A DNA stretch of 45,743 bases from Deltaproteobacteria bacterium (lineage in GTDB: Bacteria > Myxococcota_A > Polyangia > Polyangiales > Ga0077539): positions 1-45,743 of the forward strand of contig JAUXYJ010000072.1 of the NCBI GenBank assembly GCA_030694465.1, read 5' to 3'. This document shows, in pieces, positions 7,801 through 15,540 of the stretch. Every line of letters begins with the position of its first letter. Positions within the stretch are counted from its first letter, which is position 1. The notes beneath the pieces are model-generated. The model saw nothing but the letters and a program-made list of their open reading frames with translations. It searched no databases and was not told the origin of the DNA. The position numbers were made by a program, and so were the translations under genes.

Positions 7801-8295
7801 GATTTGGCGACGCACGTTGCGAGAAGCAAACTCGGTGAGCTCGCGCACAGAGCGTGGACCCGAGAGCGCGACGAGCATCACGGGGGCGGCGTCGGGGTCG
7901 ATGCGCTCGACGCGAGGCTGCAGAATTCCCTGGGGAAGTACTGACAACGTACGGTTGACGCGGTCACGGACCTCCTGCGCTGCGATGGCGACGGGCTTGT
8001 CGAGATCAAAGCGTGCGACGACGACCGAGAGGCCCTCGAAGTTATTGCTGCGTAGCTCGTCGACACCCGAAATAGAGTTAAGCGCGTCCTCGATTTTATC
8101 GCTGACCTCAGACTCCATCTGCTCGGGCGCTGCGCCTGGCAACACGGTCGTCACGATCACGACCGGAAAATCAATGTTGGGAAATCGATCTACGCCGAGC
8201 CCCAACATGCTGAACGAGCCCACCACAATGAGGGCGAGCATCAGCACCCAAGTAAAGACAGGCCGCCGAACGCAGACCGCTGCAAGCCACTGCAT
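4894..8295 (-). CDS. RND-family efflux pump, inner-membrane transporter
   Basis: A 1133-residue proton-driven RND (HAE1-like) pump, the inner-membrane part of a tripartite efflux system. The fold is complete: TM1 at about 12-33, a large periplasmic loop, TM2-6 (340-490), TM7 (605-625), a second periplasmic loop, then TM8-12 (940-1100). The proton-relay residues are present: D400/D401 in GIVIDDAIVV and K1010 in GIVKKNS. The loop between TM6 and TM7 (about 491-600) is unusually long and acidic (EAYHEEVEEADDAERVD); in AcrB this region is much shorter. The ATG at 8295 follows GGAGGA by about 10 bases. It is the last gene of the adaptor - channel - pump operon. Substrates cannot be told from sequence. 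Confidence 0.93.
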   Translation of the reverse strand: MQWLAAVCVRRPVFTWVLMLALIVVGSFSMLGLGVDRFPNIDFPVVIVTTVLPGAAPEQMESEVSDKIEDALNSISGVDELRSNNFEGLSVVVARFDLDKPVAIAAQEVRDRVNRTLSVLPQGILQPRVERIDPDAAPVMLVALSGPRSVRELTEFASRNVRRQIESLSGVGGVVIYGGRSRQVNVTIDPVRLQAYGLTISDVSRMLAAQNIEVPGGTVYRGARQYSLRVQGRVPSIADFNNIALTSRNGLTVRLRDVGAVEDGEADASSIASLSGREVVILAPRKQSGTNTVAVIDGLKERINEIRRSLPPGFRLDVVRDEGEFIRNAINAVEEHLILGSLFAAIVVLLFLWNLRSTVISALAIPTSIIATFGLIKAMGLTLNTITLLGLTLAVGIVIDDAIVVLENIVKFVEEKGLNPRKAAIVATKEIGLAVLATTLSLIAVFLPVAFMGGIVGRFMASFGFTMSFAIVISLVVSFTLTPMLASRWLTARKGAVEAYHEEVEEADDAERVDPAQLADDEQLERYRAWLASDGGLARVFAPLRHWFFGERQVAGRWIEGQELSQWTAGERTIPREYQGAHGPSRGLYGLIERGYMQLLGFSMRHRWVIGMAMILAMASLGPLMKVVAKNFLPIEDESRFEVNLRAPEGTSLRQTALISERMARAIRQIPGVSHTVVTVGSAQGDASGRGSNQASLYVALVGPTQRTQDQGALIAKVRNEILPRFAADNLRVLLAPVNAFGGGGADNAGIQFVLRGPDLDRLGQYATALLERIRTVPMTTDHDSTLVIGKPELIVSIDRARAADLNVLPVEVANALRLLVGDVQITTFNEGGEQYEVHIRGNELVRERIDALSLVTVASTIPGRTVRLSDVVNVREASGPSVIQRLGRQRQVTVYCNVMPGGSEAAVIERIETAWREIRPAPGFSGELAGRSKELGKASKSFGLAFALSLIFMYLVLAAQFESWIHPVTILLSLPLTVPFAILSLVIMRQSINIFSALGILVLFGIVKKNSILQVDHMRALRRRGLSRADAVMIGNRDRLRPILMTTMAFVAGMVPLVVSSGAGAGTNRAMGSVIMGGQTLALLLTLLATPVLFTWFDDLSHSLMRSRVGRWISWPFAMLDRAFRSKDDDSH

Positions 8296-8348
8296 GTTTT
8301 TGGAATCCTCCGCTTATGAGTTCGCGGTTCGATCGCGCTGAAAAATAA

Positions 8349-9908
8349 CTACGAATTTGATCCAGCCGTGAGCGCAGAATCTGGGTGACCTGCGGCACGA
8401 CGCAGCCGAACGAGGGCCAAGCGCAGGTCGACGTAGGCGTTGAGTAGCTGCACACGTGCAGAGAAGAGCTGGGTCTCAGCGTCTGAGAGCTCTGTCTGTG
8501 TTGTGGCACCTACCGAGAGCCTCTCGCGACGGACGCGGTGCGTCTCTGTGGCCGCAATGAGCGCGACGCGCGCAGCTTCGATCGAAGCGCGTGCGCCGAC
8601 GAGGCTGTTGTACTGCGCGCGGACTTCGGTCTCGAGGCCGTCTCGCAGTTGAGCCATTTGCGCGAGAATCTGTGAGCGCTGCGCGTCGATGCGCGCGGTC
8701 GCTGCGGTGCCCGCGAGCAAGCTGTTAGGCGACCAAGAGATCTGCGCGGTCACGTCCCACGTCGTGACAAACTCGCCCTCTCGCTGCGGAAAAATCCGCT
8801 GGTTTGGGTTTGCAGCGTCCAGGTTTCCCGCGATCGTGAGGGACGGGATCATCCCTGCGACGGTGGCTCTTCGTGTTGCATCAAGCGCGTGCGCCTGTCG
8901 CTCAATCGAGAGCACTTCGGGGCGCGTTCGCACTGCGTTGTCCACCATGTTGGCCAAGCTCTCGCTGGGCACTTGGGGCAGCTCTTCGATGGACTCACCG
9001 ATGACAAGGGGCTCACTCGCAGCGAGGCGCAGCCGCTGTCGAAGCTGCAACTCCATGAGCGAGACGAGGTTGCGTGTCTGGATCACTCGCAGCTCGCTCG
9101 ACGCGACTGCGCTGCGAACAACGAACAAATCTGCAGGTGCAACCATGCCGACTTCGGACAAGTGCGCGACGTCCTGCGCGCGTCGCTGCGTGAGCGCCAA
9201 CGCCTGCTCGGATGCCGCGAGCGAGCCCACCGCGCGGACATACTCAAAGTACGACTCACGTGCCTGGAGGGCAGCGGTCGCGCGTTGGGTCTCGAGGTCG
9301 AGCCTGCGCGCTTCGGCTTGATGTCCCGCAGAGAGATAGAACTCACGGAGCCTCAGGACCATGTCACTCACTGGGATTGCCAGCGAGAGCCGAAAGGTCA
9401 TGTTGTTAAGAATTGGCTGCTGAAGCACCACATTGCGCTGAAAACTCTCAGGCATGGTCATGCAGCGCCCGAGATCGTTCAGGCAGCCCGCGGTGTCGAA
9501 GAACGGGATCGTTCCGGGGACAATGTCGCTGAGGCGCGTATAGCGAAAGCTCGCGTTGAGATTGGGCACCATGGCCCAGCCTGCTTCGCGTTGCTGCAGC
9601 TCTGCGACGCGGACCCCGGCTCTCGCTGCCTCGACGCCGAAGCTCACCTCAAGCGCGCGGCGTGCTGCCTGATCTGCGGTGAGACCCCCTGGCTGTGCGT
9701 GCACAATCTCGGGTAATTCAGTCGCCTGTGGGGCAACGGGAGTGGGCGCGACGCGAGGCGTTGAGAGCTGTTGTTGCGTGCTTGGTGCCGCGACGGGTGC
9801 GGGCGCGACAGGGTCTTGGCTCGCGCGCTGTGCCCAGGCGCTCTGTGTGCCAAGCAAGGATAACGCGAGCACTTGCAGTGACACCGCATGATTGGGAAGA
9901 GATTTCAC
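8349..9908 (-). CDS. TolC-like outer-membrane efflux channel
   Basis: A 519-residue outer-membrane factor starting at GTG, with a signal peptide ending near AWAQ (residue 26). A Pro/Ala/Gln-rich linker (30-65) follows. The rest carries the two long helical OEP repeats typical of the family, with characteristic segments ARRALEVSFGVEAARAGVRV (85-104) and EVRAQYNSLVGARASIEAAR. It forms the trimeric exit duct that docks with the adaptor and RND pump. It lies 14 bases after the adaptor gene and 53 bases before the pump gene. An extra Cys pair (GCLNDLGRC, around 142-150) sits in the extracellular part and may form a disulfide. Confidence 0.9.
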   Translation of the reverse strand: MKSLPNHAVSLQVLALSLLGTQSAWAQRASQDPVAPAPVAAPSTQQQLSTPRVAPTPVAPQATELPEIVHAQPGGLTADQAARRALEVSFGVEAARAGVRVAELQQREAGWAMVPNLNASFRYTRLSDIVPGTIPFFDTAGCLNDLGRCMTMPESFQRNVVLQQPILNNMTFRLSLAIPVSDMVLRLREFYLSAGHQAEARRLDLETQRATAALQARESYFEYVRAVGSLAASEQALALTQRRAQDVAHLSEVGMVAPADLFVVRSAVASSELRVIQTRNLVSLMELQLRQRLRLAASEPLVIGESIEELPQVPSESLANMVDNAVRTRPEVLSIERQAHALDATRRATVAGMIPSLTIAGNLDAANPNQRIFPQREGEFVTTWDVTAQISWSPNSLLAGTAATARIDAQRSQILAQMAQLRDGLETEVRAQYNSLVGARASIEAARVALIAATETHRVRRERLSVGATTQTELSDAETQLFSARVQLLNAYVDLRLALVRLRRAAGHPDSALTAGSNS

Positions 9909-9922
9909 GGGTCGCTCTCTCG

Positions 9923-11134
9923 TTATTCGGTGATGAGTGCGCCGTCGCTTAGGCGATCAAGGCGCCCCAGCGCGACACGCTCGTTGTTTGCAAGGCCCTG
10001 GTCAACCGTCACGCGCTCGGTGGTTCGGCTGCGAATGGTAATCACGCGCTCTTGAACTCGGTGGTCCTCACCGATCACATACACGCGGTGAACACCGGCC
10101 GAAGAGACCACCGCGTCGGCAGGTACTTCGAAAATGGTCTCTTGTCGGGAGAGGTCCACGCGCGCTGTGGCAAACAGGCCCGGGCGCAGCGCGCCGTCGT
10201 CATTGGGGACCACCGCTTCAGCGATGAGCGCGCGTGTGTCCGCACGAACAGCGGCCGAGATATAACGAATTTCGCCGGTAAATTCCCTGTCCGGAAACGC
10301 GTCCACCCGCAGGTGCACTTGCTGCCCTTGCTGAAAGACCGCGATGCGCTCTTGCGGCACCTGCAGCTCAATACGCAGCGGGTTGGTGCGCACGAGCGTC
10401 ACGACCGCGCGCTGGGGCGTCACATACTCCCCCACGTTGACAAATCGCTCTGCGATTTCGCCCGCAAAGGGCGCCCGCACGATGCTGTCTGCGATCGAGC
10501 GCGAGGTCTGCGCGACCGCGACACGCGCGCTGCGCAGGGCTGCGATCGCCCCGCGTGAGCCATTGAGCGCCCCCGAGTATTGCGCCGCCGCGGCCGCTGC
10601 GTTGGCGCGCGCGCGCTGAAGCTCTTGGTCGCTCACGCTGCCGTTGCCCGCGAGCTGCTCGGTCCGCCGGAGCATGTCTGCCGCGAGCTCTGAGTTCGCA
10701 CGCGCGGCTTGGACCTCAGGCATCTGCTCGGGGTCCCGTCCCGTGGCCGCTTCGCCCAATCGTGCACGCGCTTGCGCGAGGCTCGCCTGGGCGTTCTCTG
10801 CGCTTGAGCGATAGTCCACGTCGCGGAGCCGTAGCAATGGTTGCCCCGCCGTGACGTGCGCTCCGCGCTCAACCAGCACGCGCTCGACGCGCCCGCCGAC
10901 CAGCGGGGTGAGCTGGCTCTGTTGGTCCGCGATGAGCGTTCCGGTGAGCGCATAGGAGGCCGCTTGCGTACGTGCCACCACCGCGACGCCACGCACAGAG
11001 ACCGGCGTGTTGTCCTGCGCGGGGCCGAGCAGGGGGCGCGCGGCTTCAGGTTTTTTGCAGGCAGACAGCGAAGCGGTGAGGCACATCGCGAGCGCTGTAA
11101 GCAGGTGTGGAGTCGGAGATAAAAAACGCAACAT
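9923..11134 (-). CDS. RND efflux periplasmic adaptor (membrane fusion lipoprotein)
   Basis: A 403-residue HlyD/AcrA-type adaptor. The ATG at 11134 gives a lipoprotein signal (LTALAMCLTASLSAC, lipobox Cys near residue 26), so the protein should be anchored to the inner membrane by lipid. Domains in order: beta-barrel/lipoyl half (VGGRVERVLVERGAHVTAGQ), an Ala/Arg-rich helical hairpin (about 110-210), the second lipoyl half (IVRAPFAGEIAERFVNVGE), a beta-barrel and a membrane-proximal domain. It is first in the operon and bridges the channel and pump. A frame extension to 11230 was rejected because it crosses the promoter and the opposite gene. No Shine-Dalgarno precedes the ATG and the predicted leader is only about 10 bases. 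Confidence 0.92.
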   Translation of the reverse strand: MLRFLSPTPHLLTALAMCLTASLSACKKPEAARPLLGPAQDNTPVSVRGVAVVARTQAASYALTGTLIADQQSQLTPLVGGRVERVLVERGAHVTAGQPLLRLRDVDYRSSAENAQASLAQARARLGEAATGRDPEQMPEVQAARANSELAADMLRRTEQLAGNGSVSDQELQRARANAAAAAAQYSGALNGSRGAIAALRSARVAVAQTSRSIADSIVRAPFAGEIAERFVNVGEYVTPQRAVVTLVRTNPLRIELQVPQERIAVFQQGQQVHLRVDAFPDREFTGEIRYISAAVRADTRALIAEAVVPNDDGALRPGLFATARVDLSRQETIFEVPADAVVSSAGVHRVYVIGEDHRVQERVITIRSRTTERVTVDQGLANNERVALGRLDRLSDGALITE

Positions 11135-11151
11135 CGGATGTTCGGTGTCGG

Positions 11152-11197
11152 GTCTTAGGGCCAAATGCTTGCGAACGCAACCATTGAAACGTAAAGA
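11152..11197. promoter_or_regulatory. Divergent promoters over a MarR-type palindrome
   Basis: A 22-bp palindrome with one mismatched pair spans 11164-11185; its core is TTGCGAACGCAA (11169-11180) and its ends are AATG and CATT. Each half supplies a candidate -35 element. Rightward, TTGCGA (11169-11174), a 17-bp spacer and TAAAGA (11192-11197) would drive marR. Leftward, TTGCGT (11180-11175), a 17-bp spacer and TAAGAC (11157-11152) would drive the efflux operon. A dimer bound here would shut both promoters, the known logic of MarR autoregulation. Assignment to this MarR protein is inference from position. Confidence 0.7.
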
Positions 11198-11205
11198 ATC
11201 GTTCG

Positions 11206-11754
11206 ATGGATAGCAGCGCTCCCAAGGCAAAGAAGCAGGCCGTGAAGTCGGTGAAAGCTCCCCCTAAATCCGCAGTGAAATCGGGGGCTAAGCAGACCGA
11301 GGATTTCGAGGGGGCCGAGCCTGCGTTGGAGCTCCTCGCAGAAGAGGGGCTTCAGATGCTCATGGCGCGCGCAGGTCGCGCGATCGCGGAGAAGGTAGAG
11401 AGCGCGGTGGTGGCCCACGGTGAGTCGCTGATTTTGTTTCGGCCGCTCGCGATCGTCGTGAGATTCGGTGCAAAATCGCAGCAAGATATCGCGCGCTTGA
11501 CCGCACAACATCCGGCCGGAGTCTCGCGGATTGTCGAGGACCTTGAGAAGCGAGGGCTCATCCGCCGTGAGCGCGCTGCGCACGATCGAAGGACGGTCTT
11601 GGTCGAGCCCACGCTCAAGGGCCGCAGGCTCTTCGCGAAGGTCAACCCGTCTGTGCTCGCGGCGCTCGAGAGCGCCATTGGCGGGCTCAATGAACAACAG
11701 CGCGCGCACCTGCTCGAAGCGCTTGAGATTGTCGTGCGCACCAACGGGACCTGA
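11206..11754 (+). CDS. MarR-family transcriptional regulator
   Basis: A 182-residue winged-helix regulator. A Lys/Ala/Pro/Ser-rich tail (about 1-30) precedes the MarR core. The recognition helix region is KSQQDIARLTAQHPAGVSRI (about 88-107), followed by VEDLEKRGLIRRERAAHDRR and the wing (TVLVEPTLKG), then a dimerisation helix (LNEQQRAHLLEALEIV). MarR proteins usually repress efflux genes until a phenolic or toxic ligand binds. It diverges from the RND operon with 71 bases between the starts and a strong palindrome in the gap. The predicted transcription start lies only a base or two before the ATG, so the mRNA may be nearly leaderless. Confidence 0.9.
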   Translation: MDSSAPKAKKQAVKSVKAPPKSAVKSGAKQTEDFEGAEPALELLAEEGLQMLMARAGRAIAEKVESAVVAHGESLILFRPLAIVVRFGAKSQQDIARLTAQHPAGVSRIVEDLEKRGLIRRERAAHDRRTVLVEPTLKGRRLFAKVNPSVLAALESAIGGLNEQQRAHLLEALEIVVRTNGT

Positions 11755-11776
11755 CCCCCGTGATCTCGGCCGCAAG

Positions 11777-12262
11777 TTAGCTCGTTTTGTCTGACAAATC
11801 GCTCGTAGATTTAAGCAATGGCCAGGTCCCCGCGAGCGCTACCAAGAGCATCGCGTTGCCCGCCCAGCGCGACACCAAGACCCCGTGGCCGCGCTGTCCA
11901 GTGTCACGGAGCTGAACTCCCAACACTCCCGTGCGCGCCGCATAGGCCATCGCGCCCAGCGAGAGCGCCGCGCCAAGGCACCAGAACGAGGTCAGCACCC
12001 ATCCGCGTTTGCCTGCGAAAACACTGCGATTCTGTGTCGATGTGCTCACGTGTGCGAGCACCGCGAGCGTGATCGCTGCGAGGGTCCATGCGTGCATCGC
12101 GAGTGATCGCGCGGGCTCTGCAAATCCCTCGACGCGGTAGGGTGAGTCCGTGGTTTGTCCCGCGAGCGTCGCAAAGATCGCTGCACAAGCTCCAAACCAG
12201 ACACAGAGCCATGCGCCGCGACGGAGGATATCTTCTGGGTGTGAGTGCAGCGTCAGCGTCAT
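11777..12262 (-). CDS. Small integral membrane protein, function unknown
   Basis: A 161-residue protein with four predicted transmembrane segments: near WLCVWFGACAAIFATLAG, AWTLAAITLAVLAHV, GWVLTSFWCLGAALSLGAMA and NAMLLVALAGTWPLL. The loop with YRVEGFAEPARS lies between the first two. I do not recognise a family. The ATG at 12262 is chosen because the frame upstream to a GTG at 12346 adds a stretch that does not look coding. No good ribosome binding site is visible. It converges on marR with 22 bases between the stops and no obvious terminator. Confidence 0.65.
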   Translation of the reverse strand: MTLTLHSHPEDILRRGAWLCVWFGACAAIFATLAGQTTDSPYRVEGFAEPARSLAMHAWTLAAITLAVLAHVSTSTQNRSVFAGKRGWVLTSFWCLGAALSLGAMAYAARTGVLGVQLRDTGQRGHGVLVSRWAGNAMLLVALAGTWPLLKSTSDLSDKTS

Positions 12263-12484
12263 CGAGGGAGTCTTTCGCGAGATCGCGCACCAGCGCGATA
12301 CGGTGGCCCAGTAAACGTCGCGAGATCGCGCCTGTCGTGTAGTCACAAAGGGCCGATGCGAAGTATCACAGCCGGTGATGCGTACAACGCCGAGTCGTGA
12401 CGGAGTTTCTTGCCGAAGGGCTCTGGTCGACTTGGCCGCCGAGGACTCACTAAACCGCTTTCACTCTGCCTTGAGGACTCTTTG

Positions 12485-14284
12485 ATGACTTTTGTAGGTT
12501 TCGATTTGCGCGCGCACCGCTGGCTCGCAACAGCCGCCTTTGTGACCGTTGGATGTGGTGGCCTCCTGAACACATCCCCGCGATTTTACAACGGTTTTGA
12601 CCCAACGAACGGCGCGGCAAACGGTGGCGTCCAGGGTGGCCCTGCGGTGGTCAGCAACGGCAGCCCTCCGCCCACGGGCGCTGCTGCTGCGGGCACCGTG
12701 ACAGTCCCAGCAGGCGCTCCGGTCGCTGTGCAGCTGGACGCTGTGACGCAGACGCTGCGCGCACAGGGGTACTCGCCTTCTCGCGCGACCCTTCGCAGAC
12801 GTGGCGAGACCGGGGCGCTCGTGAGCTTCCCGTTCATGGCGCGCGCTGGCACTTGCTACGTGGCCGTCGCGATCGGTGACGACAGCATCTCATCGCTCTC
12901 GCTCACAGTGACGGGCTCACAAAATCAGGCAGTTGGCTACTCGCAGACAGAGGCTCATCCGAGCGTCGCGTTCTGTGCTTATTCGGGCGGAATGCACTTT
13001 CCTCGCGCGTTCGTCGCCGCGGGCCAGGGGATGGTCCACTACCAACTCTACGAGGGTCCGCCCAACTCCAACGCCAACCTCACCGGCGTCTGGAACGGCG
13101 TCCAACGCGCAGCGCCTACCACCGTCGATCCCGCAACCCAGCAGCGCATCGCCGCCCTCACGCAGGCCCTGCAGGGGCAGAACTATCAGCAGGTCGTTAT
13201 GCCCCGCGCGACCATGCTCGGTCGTGGCGAAGTCACACCTATCACAACCGCACTTAGCGCGGGAAATTGCTATACTTTCGCGACATTTGGCGGTCCCGGC
13301 ACGACCGACACAGACCTCTACGTCGTGGACGCCGAGGGGCGAACAATTCAGCGCGATGAGCGCCCCGACGTCGACGCGGTCGCGCGAGACGTGTGCGTGC
13401 AGACCGCGGGGCAATACGTGTTGCGCATGAGCCTGTCTCGTGGCGACGGCCCCGTCTGGATCACCGCGTACGCGCGCAGCGCGCAGGGCACCGCGCAAGT
13501 CGCTAACACTGCCGTCGCAATGGGCGCCGGAAACACAGGCGGAAACGACATCGACACCCTCTGGCGCTCTCAGTCCACTTCGCTCCTCTCGGTGGGCTAC
13601 GAAGCGCAGGGCGAGCCGCTCAACCGCGAGCTCACAGAAGGGCAGAGCGCGGACGAGAACGTCGCCCTCGCAGCGGGCCAGTGCTACGCGATCGTAGGCG
13701 TGGGCAGCTCGCGCGTGCGAGACATTGACCTCGCCGTCTCAGACCCGCGCGGGCAACCTGTGGATCAAGACGGGACGACCGATTCAAAAGCCATCGTGCG
13801 CGTGTGCGCCACGGTCGCCGGGCAATATCGCGTGCGAACTACCCTGGCAAGCGGCAGTGGCGCGTACCGATTGGGCCTCCTGCGATGGACCAGCGGAACC
13901 AGCGGCGCGGGGCTCTCGGGCATCGCGTTTGTGCGCAACGCCGAGCTCTCACGTGTGCTCTCGTCTGACGGCTACCAGGGCGATGCGGACTTCGAGATCC
14001 AACGCTCACGCATCCGCGAAAACGCCAACGCAACGAGCTCGGTCACGCTGCGCCCCAACGGTTGCTATGCGCTGGTCGTCGTGGGTGGAGTCGGCGTCAA
14101 TTCGTTGTCGTTGTCGGTGAGCGCGGACGGTCGCCCTGTCGCAGAAGACCAGTCGCGGTCGGCGTTTCCGTCGGTGCGATTTTGCACGCAGAGTGGCGGC
14201 GCTCATCGCGTGACCATCGCCTCTCAGCGTGGCGGCGGTGATCTCGTGTTTCGTGTATTTCGACAGCAACAACAACAGCAATAG
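12485..14284 (+). CDS. Lipoprotein with four tandem beta-sandwich-like repeats
   Basis: A 599-residue exported protein with an unusual lipobox (TVGC, Cys24) and a Gly/Ala/Pro-rich linker to about residue 75. Four diverged repeats follow at a period of about 127-138 residues. Each has a helical segment, then a beta-rich unit with two Cys about 40 residues apart: C124/C164, C262/C304, C400/C441 and C527/C567. The shared pattern is GxCY(A/T/V)xVxxGxxxxxxDLxV, then a second Cys and a GxYxVR-like strand. The pairs probably form disulfides in each unit. The last codons encode RQQQQQQ. The function is unknown; the layout suggests a surface protein that binds a ligand or partner. The ATG at 12485 follows a region (12263-12484) with no gene. 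Confidence 0.8.
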   Translation: MTFVGFDLRAHRWLATAAFVTVGCGGLLNTSPRFYNGFDPTNGAANGGVQGGPAVVSNGSPPPTGAAAAGTVTVPAGAPVAVQLDAVTQTLRAQGYSPSRATLRRRGETGALVSFPFMARAGTCYVAVAIGDDSISSLSLTVTGSQNQAVGYSQTEAHPSVAFCAYSGGMHFPRAFVAAGQGMVHYQLYEGPPNSNANLTGVWNGVQRAAPTTVDPATQQRIAALTQALQGQNYQQVVMPRATMLGRGEVTPITTALSAGNCYTFATFGGPGTTDTDLYVVDAEGRTIQRDERPDVDAVARDVCVQTAGQYVLRMSLSRGDGPVWITAYARSAQGTAQVANTAVAMGAGNTGGNDIDTLWRSQSTSLLSVGYEAQGEPLNRELTEGQSADENVALAAGQCYAIVGVGSSRVRDIDLAVSDPRGQPVDQDGTTDSKAIVRVCATVAGQYRVRTTLASGSGAYRLGLLRWTSGTSGAGLSGIAFVRNAELSRVLSSDGYQGDADFEIQRSRIRENANATSSVTLRPNGCYALVVVGGVGVNSLSLSVSADGRPVAEDQSRSAFPSVRFCTQSGGAHRVTIASQRGGGDLVFRVFRQQQQQQ

Positions 14285-14311
14285 CCCACGCGATCGCGGT
14301 AGAGTCCCCGC

Positions 14312-15442
14312 GTGAGTGTGTCGAGCGCGTTGATCGTGGGGTGCACCCCAGAGTCGGGCAAGGCGCTCTTTGCGCAAGTGAGTGTTCGCCATCCAGGGCT
14401 CACGTTTGTGACCGTAGAGAGCCCGAGCGAGGCGACGCGTGACCTCGCGCAGCATCGGTTTGACTGCATTTTCGTTGAAGCTTCTTGTGCGTTGCCTTCG
14501 GGACGCCTGCTCTTGGATGAGCTCATTCGTGAGCATGCCTCGATCCCGCTGTGCGTCTGGGGCGAGCTGCGCTCGCCGCTCAACGTCCCCAAAACGCGCG
14601 GTGCAGTGGTCGAGCATGTGGCCTCGATCGAAGACCCCGCGGTCGATCGGTTTTTGCACAACGAAGTGCTGAGCCTCGCCAAGGGGCGCCTGAGTGGGGT
14701 CTCCCTCGCGAGCGTGCTCCAGGTCCTCAGCATGGAGCAGCGCACTGCGCGGCTCCGCGTTCGCTCAAGCCTGGGCACTGGCGAGCTGACCGTCCGCAAT
14801 GGTCGGCTCATCGACGCGACGTACCGTAAGATGGTGGGCCAAGACGCCGCGATGGTGCTCTTGGCGTGGGCCGACGCAGACGTCGTCTTTGACCGAGTGG
14901 CTCCCGGCGCGATCGAACGTATCGCGACTCCGCTTGATTTTTTGCTGCTTGAAGCGATGCGAATCCACGACGAACAGCGCCAGACCGAGACCGAAGTTGG
15001 CCTCGACCGTCCACGCGCGAGCATGGGCTCGACCTCAAGCTGGTTGATCCCCGCGATGCTCAAGGGCGATGGCACTGCGCTTGTGCGAGAGATCGCTGGG
15101 TTGCTTGGTCTGCAGTTCGCCGCGCTTGTAGACACCGAGCTGCGCGTCGTCGTTGCCTCGCATGCGGCCGTGGGGGTCCACGTGCAGGATGTCCAGCAGC
15201 ACGCGTCAGGCGCGATGCAATGGGCGCGCGAATGCCTTGATGGCAGCTCTTTGCGTAATTTTCCCGAGGACGTGATGCTCACGACCTCCGACCACTTTGT
15301 CTTTGTGCGCCCGGTTCCGAAATCAACAGCGCTCGCTGTCCTCGCGATCTTTGATACGCAGCGCACCACGCTGGGCCTCGCCCGTGTGCGTCTTGGTCAG
15401 CTGGTAGACAGCTTTATCCCGAGCGCCACCGACTCGCGCTGA
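14312..15442 (+). CDS. DUF4388 (PATAN-like) and roadblock domain protein
   Basis: A 376-residue cytoplasmic protein with three parts. Residues 1-115 resemble a degenerate receiver domain: it opens with SSALIVGCTPESG, but the acidic pocket and phospho-Asp are not evident. Residues about 125-225 match the DUF4388/PATAN pattern (GRLSGVSLASVLQVLSMEQR, then GELTVRNGRLIDATYRKMVG and a DAAMVLLAWADADVVFD ending). Residues about 250-360 look like a roadblock/LC7 domain (LVREIAGLLGLQFAALVDTE). Such proteins work in myxobacterial signalling with small Ras-like GTPases, but no GTPase gene lies nearby. It starts at GTG 27 bases after the previous stop, so it may share the transcript. Confidence 0.8.
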   Translation: MSVSSALIVGCTPESGKALFAQVSVRHPGLTFVTVESPSEATRDLAQHRFDCIFVEASCALPSGRLLLDELIREHASIPLCVWGELRSPLNVPKTRGAVVEHVASIEDPAVDRFLHNEVLSLAKGRLSGVSLASVLQVLSMEQRTARLRVRSSLGTGELTVRNGRLIDATYRKMVGQDAAMVLLAWADADVVFDRVAPGAIERIATPLDFLLLEAMRIHDEQRQTETEVGLDRPRASMGSTSSWLIPAMLKGDGTALVREIAGLLGLQFAALVDTELRVVVASHAAVGVHVQDVQQHASGAMQWARECLDGSSLRNFPEDVMLTTSDHFVFVRPVPKSTALAVLAIFDTQRTTLGLARVRLGQLVDSFIPSATDSR

Positions 15443-15540
15443 CGCGACAACCGTCCTCACGCGCGCTACGCCAAGGGGGGTGGTGCGCGAGAACTTATGG
15501 CCTTCGCTGGCGTCTACGCAGAGACTGAGAGGACCCTGAG

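Noticed and set aside
14262..14281. CAG/CAA run as a repeat-expansion locus
   Set aside because: It is only six Gln codons with mixed CAG and CAA at the end of a gene, too short to call a variable repeat.
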